From Minisyncoccota bacterium (lineage in GTDB: Bacteria; Patescibacteriota; Minisyncoccia; Minisyncoccales; MHMH01): a stretch of 9,862 nt of DNA. Below, piece after piece: positions 6,589 through 9,862 of the stretch. The stretch spans positions 3,168 to 13,029 of the forward strand of contig JAQUTZ010000013.1 in the NCBI GenBank assembly GCA_028694095.1. Reading direction: 5' to 3'. How positions within the stretch are numbered: position 1 is the first letter of the stretch; each line of letters starts with the position of its first letter. Below the pieces are notes generated by a model, which saw only the letters and a program-made list of their open reading frames with translations, did not search any database and was not told where the DNA came from. The position numbers and the translations under genes were made by a program.

Positions 6589-7185
6589 ATGCTTAAATTA
6601 GCGAAATCAAAAAAAGGCTTTACCTTGATTGAGATGATGGTGGCCGTTGCCATATTTTCCCTGGTAATGGGAACCGCCGCTACCTTATTGGTCAGCGGCC
6701 TTAAAGCCCAAAGGAGAAGCCTGTCTTACCAGCAGCTGGCCGACCAGGTTTCTTTTGCCGCCGAATACATGTCCCGGTCTACCAGAATGGCCAAAAAAGA
6801 GCTTTTCGACCATACTTATACCTGTCTTTCTTCTGCAGGGGCTAACTTCGAAAATCCCGGAGGCGACGATTCCAGGCTGAGGTTTATAAGGTTTGACCAT
6901 GAAGCTGGAGCGGATGTTTGCCAGGAATTTTATCTTGATAGCGGACAGCTCATGGAATATAAGCGAAACCTGACAACAGGAGAAGAAGAAACAATGGCTT
7001 TAACCTCGGAACAGCTGCAAGTTAATTCCATGATTTTTATGCTGTCTGGGCAAACCCAAAACGATAATATTCAGCCGCTTTTCACTGTTTTTTGGGATAT
7101 TGAGAGCATTGGCAAAGAAGAGGAGAAAGCTTCTTTGGATATCCAAACTAGCATTTCCCAAAGAAATCTGGATATAAGGCGCTAA
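6589..7185 (+). CDS. PilW/GspJ-like minor pilin
   Basis: A 198-residue prepilin from the chosen ATG. The leader is MLKLAKSKKG, with cleavage predicted G10/F11, mature N-terminus FTLIEMMVAVAIFSL and Glu at +5 (E15). The SGLKAQRRSLSYQQLADQVS stretch after the helix (36-55) and the pattern R-x-A-K (66-69) fit PilW/GspJ-type pseudopilins, whose helix is followed by a long amphipathic segment. The C-terminal half is beta-rich (RLRFIRFDH, CQEFYLDSGQLMEYKR, LFTVFWDIES) with C79 and C111. The final SLDIQTSISQRNLDIR strand is typical of the family. Two bases separate it from the preceding stop and one base from the next start. Role in the initiating tip complex is inferred from the order H-I-J-K. Confidence 0.85.
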   Translation: MLKLAKSKKGFTLIEMMVAVAIFSLVMGTAATLLVSGLKAQRRSLSYQQLADQVSFAAEYMSRSTRMAKKELFDHTYTCLSSAGANFENPGGDDSRLRFIRFDHEAGADVCQEFYLDSGQLMEYKRNLTTGEEETMALTSEQLQVNSMIFMLSGQTQNDNIQPLFTVFWDIESIGKEEEKASLDIQTSISQRNLDIRR

Positions 7186-7186
7186 T

Positions 7187-7591
7187 ATGTTGTTTATGAC
7201 GAATTTACGCAAAAAAATATTTTATGCATTGTCATTAACCCAAAGGGGGCGGGGAGTTTCTTTATATTTGGCTTTAATGGTGATGTCCATATTGCTGGCG
7301 GTGGCTTTGGGAATCAGCGGTATATTTCTCGGCCAGACTAAGACATTTAGAGAGATGGGTTATTCTGTTATAGCCCTTTACGCCGCTGATACCGGCATAG
7401 AGGAAGTTCTGTTAAGCAGGGCTAATCCGGCTTCTTCCTGCATAGAAGCTTCTCCTTGCGAGCTGGATAACGGAGCGGAATATTATCTCGACATTAGGCC
7501 GGCGGGATTGAATTGCGCCGCACCTCATTACTGTATAAAATCGATAGGAGCTTATAAAGAAGTTAAAAGGGCCATTGAGATATCTTATTGA
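7187..7591 (+). CDS. PilX/GspK-like minor pilin lacking Glu at position 5
   Basis: A 134-residue membrane-anchored protein. A positive leader (MLFMTNLRKK...QRGRG, 1-23) precedes a single hydrophobic helix at about 24-48 starting GVSLYLALMVMSILLAV. If cut after G23, the mature +5 residue is Leu, with no Glu, as in PilX and GspK, the tip subunits. The ALYAADTGIEEVL motif (63-75) is conserved in PilX-type pseudopilins. Two cysteine pairs, C85/C91 and C110/C116, could stabilise a small globular domain. The start ATG 7187 has AAGG seven bases upstream. ATG 7196 is an in-frame alternative. The TGA stop at 7589-7591 overlaps the ligA ATG. Confidence is high for a pseudopilin-like protein, moderate for the exact subtype. 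Confidence 0.78.
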   Translation: MLFMTNLRKKIFYALSLTQRGRGVSLYLALMVMSILLAVALGISGIFLGQTKTFREMGYSVIALYAADTGIEEVLLSRANPASSCIEASPCELDNGAEYYLDIRPAGLNCAAPHYCIKSIGAYKEVKRAIEISY

Positions 7592-9630
7592 TGAGAAAAG
7601 AGGAGGCTAAAAAGAGAATAGAGAAGCTTAAAAAGGTGATTGCCCATCACCGTTATTTATATCACGTTGAAGACAGAGAGGAGATATCCCCGGAAGCCTT
7701 GGATTCGCTCAAGCATGAGCTTTTTCAGCTTGAGGGCCAGTATCCCGAACTCATCACTCTCGATTCTCCGACTCAAAGGGTGGCGGGTGAGCCCTTAAAG
7801 GAATTTGAGAAAGTGGAGCATGAGATTCCCATGCTGAGCATAGAGGATGTTTTTTCAGAAGAAGAGCTGGAAAATTGGGAGGATTATCTAAAAAGGCTGG
7901 CGCCCGGCGATAATCTTGATTATTTCTGCGAATACAAGATAGACGGTTTTGCGGTAACTCTCATATACAAAGACGGGGTTTTTCAATTGGGAGCTACCCG
8001 CGGTAATGGCCGAGTGGGGGAGAATGTCACCCAGAACCTGAAAACCGTAGAAAGCATTCCCTTAAAACTTGAAGTTAAGGGGAAAATGCCCGGAGAGAAA
8101 ATAGAAAAGAAAGTAAAAGAGGTTGTTGATAGGGGGAAAATTGAGATAAGAGGAGAGGTTTACATGAATAAAAGCGATTTTGAAAGATTGAATAAAAAAC
8201 TGGAAAAAGACGGAAAAAAGACCTATGCAAACCCCAGGAACTTGGCTGCAGGATCGATAAGGCAGTTGGATCCCAGGCTAGCCGCCTCCCGCCCTTTGAG
8301 CTTCCTTGCCTATGACTTGATTACTGATTTCGGCCAAAAGAAACATTCAGAGGAGCATCAAATTCTTAAGGCATTAGGCTTTAAAACGGACAAAGGCAAA
8401 AAATGCAAGAATATTTCTGAGGCCGTTGATTTTTGGAGGGAGGTTGCCAAGAAAAGAGAAACCTTGCCCTATCAAATAGACGGAGTGGTGGTTACTTTGG
8501 ACGATAACTCCTTATTCCAAAGGCTTGGGGTGGCCGGAAAATCTCCCAGGGGGATAAGGGCGTTTAAGTTCTCTCCGAAACAAGCCACAACAAAAGTTTT
8601 GGATATTAAAATTCAAGTCGGCAGAACGGGGGCCATTACCCCCATTGCCCATTTAAAGCCCGTTGAAGTCGGCGGCGTTACCGTTTCCAGGGCGACTTTG
8701 CATAATGAAGATGAAATAGAGCGCTTGGGGGTGAAAATAGGGGATACGGTTATTGTCGAGCGGGCCGGAGACGTTATACCGGCTGTAGCCAAAGTTTTAA
8801 AGGAATTGCGAACCGGTAAAGAGCAAAGTTTTAAATTCCCAAAGGTTTGTCCGAAATGCGGAGTTAAGCTTGAAAAGCCGGAAGAAGAAGCCATTTGGAG
8901 ATGCCCCAATCCAAACTGCCCGGCCATAAAAAGAGAGTTTATTTACCATTTTGTTTCGAAAAAAGCTTTTGATATTGACGGGCTGGGTCCTAAAATAATA
9001 GACAAACTTATAGACGAGAATCTGATTTCCGATGCTTCAGATGTTTTTGAATTAAAGGAAGGCGATCTTATACCCCTGGAGAGGTTTGCCGAGAAATCAG
9101 CGGAAAATCTAGTAAAAGCTATAAATAAAAGCAAAAAAATACCTTTATATAAATTCATATATTCTTTGGGTATTAGGCACGTTGGAGAGGAGACTGCCAT
9201 GGATTTAGCTCAGTATTTCAGGAATATTAAGAAGCTTCAGAAGGCTTCCGGGGAAGAACTTGAGTCAATTCCCGACGTAGGAGGGAAGGTATCCGAAAGC
9301 ATCCGCAGCTGGTTCGATTCTAAAAATAATCAGAAATTTATTGATGATTTGCTGGATGCGGGGGTAGAAATAATTCCGCCGCAAAATCCGGCGGCCGGCG
9401 GCCAAAAACTTAAGGGAAAAACCTTCGTTTTAACAGGTTCTTTAAAAAGTATGACCAGGGGCGAGGCTAAAAAGAAGATAAGGATGCTCGGCGGCGATTC
9501 CTCAAGCTCTGTTTCTAAAGAGACCGATTATTTAGTAGTGGGGGAGAGTCCAGGCTCTAAGCTTGGACAAGCTGAAAAACTTGGTGTAAAAAGAATAGGA
9601 GAGAAGGAGTTCTTGGAAATGCTAAAATAA
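7591..9630 (+). CDS. ligA: NAD+-dependent DNA ligase LigA, divergent (CPR-type)
   Basis: Seals 3'-OH/5'-phosphate nicks in duplex DNA using NAD+, essential for replication and repair. From ATG 7591 it is 679 residues (E. coli 671). Domains in order: Ia (about 1-75) with Y24 and H25; adenylation domain with catalytic K116 in EYKIDG; motif III E189 (RGEVY); YANPRN; D297 in IDGVVV; K326 in FKFS; OB fold with VQVGRTG and GGVTVSRATLHN; zinc finger C420, C423, C438, C443; helix-hairpin-helix repeats with LGIRHVGEETA and IPDVGGKV; an Ala/Pro/Gly linker; C-terminal BRCT (about 607-679) with FVLTGSL. Odd points: P34 and L37 replace family Asp/Tyr in domain Ia, TRGDG is TRGNG, and about 15 Lys/Glu-rich residues are inserted before E189. 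An in-frame TTG at 7588 is a possible but less likely start. It is translationally coupled to the upstream pilin gene. Confidence 0.96.
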   Translation: MRKEEAKKRIEKLKKVIAHHRYLYHVEDREEISPEALDSLKHELFQLEGQYPELITLDSPTQRVAGEPLKEFEKVEHEIPMLSIEDVFSEEELENWEDYLKRLAPGDNLDYFCEYKIDGFAVTLIYKDGVFQLGATRGNGRVGENVTQNLKTVESIPLKLEVKGKMPGEKIEKKVKEVVDRGKIEIRGEVYMNKSDFERLNKKLEKDGKKTYANPRNLAAGSIRQLDPRLAASRPLSFLAYDLITDFGQKKHSEEHQILKALGFKTDKGKKCKNISEAVDFWREVAKKRETLPYQIDGVVVTLDDNSLFQRLGVAGKSPRGIRAFKFSPKQATTKVLDIKIQVGRTGAITPIAHLKPVEVGGVTVSRATLHNEDEIERLGVKIGDTVIVERAGDVIPAVAKVLKELRTGKEQSFKFPKVCPKCGVKLEKPEEEAIWRCPNPNCPAIKREFIYHFVSKKAFDIDGLGPKIIDKLIDENLISDASDVFELKEGDLIPLERFAEKSAENLVKAINKSKKIPLYKFIYSLGIRHVGEETAMDLAQYFRNIKKLQKASGEELESIPDVGGKVSESIRSWFDSKNNQKFIDDLLDAGVEIIPPQNPAAGGQKLKGKTFVLTGSLKSMTRGEAKKKIRMLGGDSSSSVSKETDYLVVGESPGSKLGQAEKLGVKRIGEKEFLEMLK

Positions 9631-9639
9631 AAGCGCTCA

Positions 9640-9862
9640 ATGCATTCTTTAACGCTTCATTTTCGGAAGCTGGATTGGATATTAATTATTTCCGCCGTTT
9701 TGCTCGTTGCCTTCGGACTGCTATCCATATACAGTTCTTCTTTAGGGAGAGCTGATTTTTTTAATTTTCAAAAACAGCTTATTTTTGCCGGAGCAGGGGT
9801 GTTTTTGATGCTTTTATTCTCCTTTTTCGATTACCGGATAATCAGGAACGACCCTTATTTAA
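9640..9862 (+). CDS. rodA: RodA/FtsW-family (SEDS) protein, 3' end outside the window
   Basis: Partial gene: 74 codons from ATG 9640 to the right edge. SEDS proteins are polytopic peptidoglycan glycosyltransferases for elongation (RodA) or division (FtsW). The N-terminal KLDWILIISAVLL followed by GLLSIYSSS is the typical first helix of RodA, with the DW pair favouring RodA over FtsW. A second helix (KQLIFAGAGVFLMLL) ends with FDYRIIRNDPYL. It starts nine bases after the ligA stop, in the same frame, with no stop codon between other than that of ligA and no clear Shine-Dalgarno. The arrangement suggests a shared transcript with ligA. SEDS membership is well supported, the RodA subtype is moderate. 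Confidence 0.78.
   Translation, partial: MHSLTLHFRKLDWILIISAVLLVAFGLLSIYSSSLGRADFFNFQKQLIFAGAGVFLMLLFSFFDYRIIRNDPYL

Noticed and set aside
7635..7651. Hairpin GGTGAT/ATCACC near the start of ligA
   Set aside because: Only six pairs with a 5-base loop, no T-run, and inside conserved codons of domain Ia (around A18-H20), so chance is likely.
9376..9394. GC-rich inverted repeat CCGCCG/CGGCGG in ligA
   Set aside because: It lies in the Pro/Ala/Gly linker before BRCT, has no T-run and is explained by codons of that linker.
1..9862. CRISPR array, tRNA/rRNA genes, insertion sequences, defence or toxin genes
   Set aside because: Reading both strands gave no spaced repeats, no cloverleaf-like segments, no transposase and no terminal repeats. 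All but the short gaps is coding and assigned.

Overview
The window looks like a piece of a Candidate Phyla Radiation (Patescibacteria) chromosome, most likely Parcubacteria-type. The reasons are the tightly packed one-strand type IV pilus locus with a receiver-only regulator between its two motor ATPases, the short 'FTLIE' pilins, a divergent LigA whose N-terminal and adenylation motifs read like those of Parcubacteria, and a RodA-like gene directly downstream. The phylum call is inference from protein style and has not been tested by a tree. TGA ends the prepilin peptidase and PilX-like genes exactly where the next gene starts, so the standard bacterial code applies. The Gracilibacteria/Absconditabacteria code (TGA = Gly) does not fit. 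All genes are on the + strand. No RNA genes, CRISPR arrays or insertion sequences were seen.

Region 1 (1-3990) is the pilus motor module: pilB (extension ATPase, N-terminus cut by the window edge), a stand-alone receiver-domain response regulator, pilT (retraction ATPase) and pilC (inner-membrane platform). Gaps or overlaps are 1-4 nt, so this is one translationally coupled transcript. Region 2 (3991-4608) is the major pilin gene pilA with its own extended -10 promoter and a strong intrinsic terminator, so the abundant subunit can be made separately from the motor.

Region 3 (4594-7591) begins with an extended -10 element placed so that the transcript should start at or next to the ATG of pilD (prepilin peptidase), that is, leaderless. 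pilD overlaps a FimT/GspH-like pseudopilin, which is followed by PilV/GspI-like, PilW/GspJ-like and PilX/GspK-like proteins. This is the H-I-J-K order of the pseudopilin tip complex of type II secretion systems. Region 4 (7591-9862) is ligA (NAD+-dependent DNA ligase), whose ATG overlaps the stop of the PilX-like gene, and then the start of a RodA/FtsW-family gene that runs off the right edge.

The pieces work together as follows. PilD cleaves the leaders of PilA and the minor pilins, the minor pilins probably prime and cap the filament, PilC with PilB polymerises it, and PilT depolymerises it. The receiver protein may set the balance between extension and retraction. No pilM/N/O/P or secretin gene is in view, which fits a cell envelope without a typical outer membrane, although such genes could lie elsewhere. 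The most notable points are the receiver with an Arg in place of the switch Lys, the minor pilin with Ser before the cleavage site, the LigA with substituted NAD+-binding residues, and the leaderless pilD promoter next to the pilA terminator.
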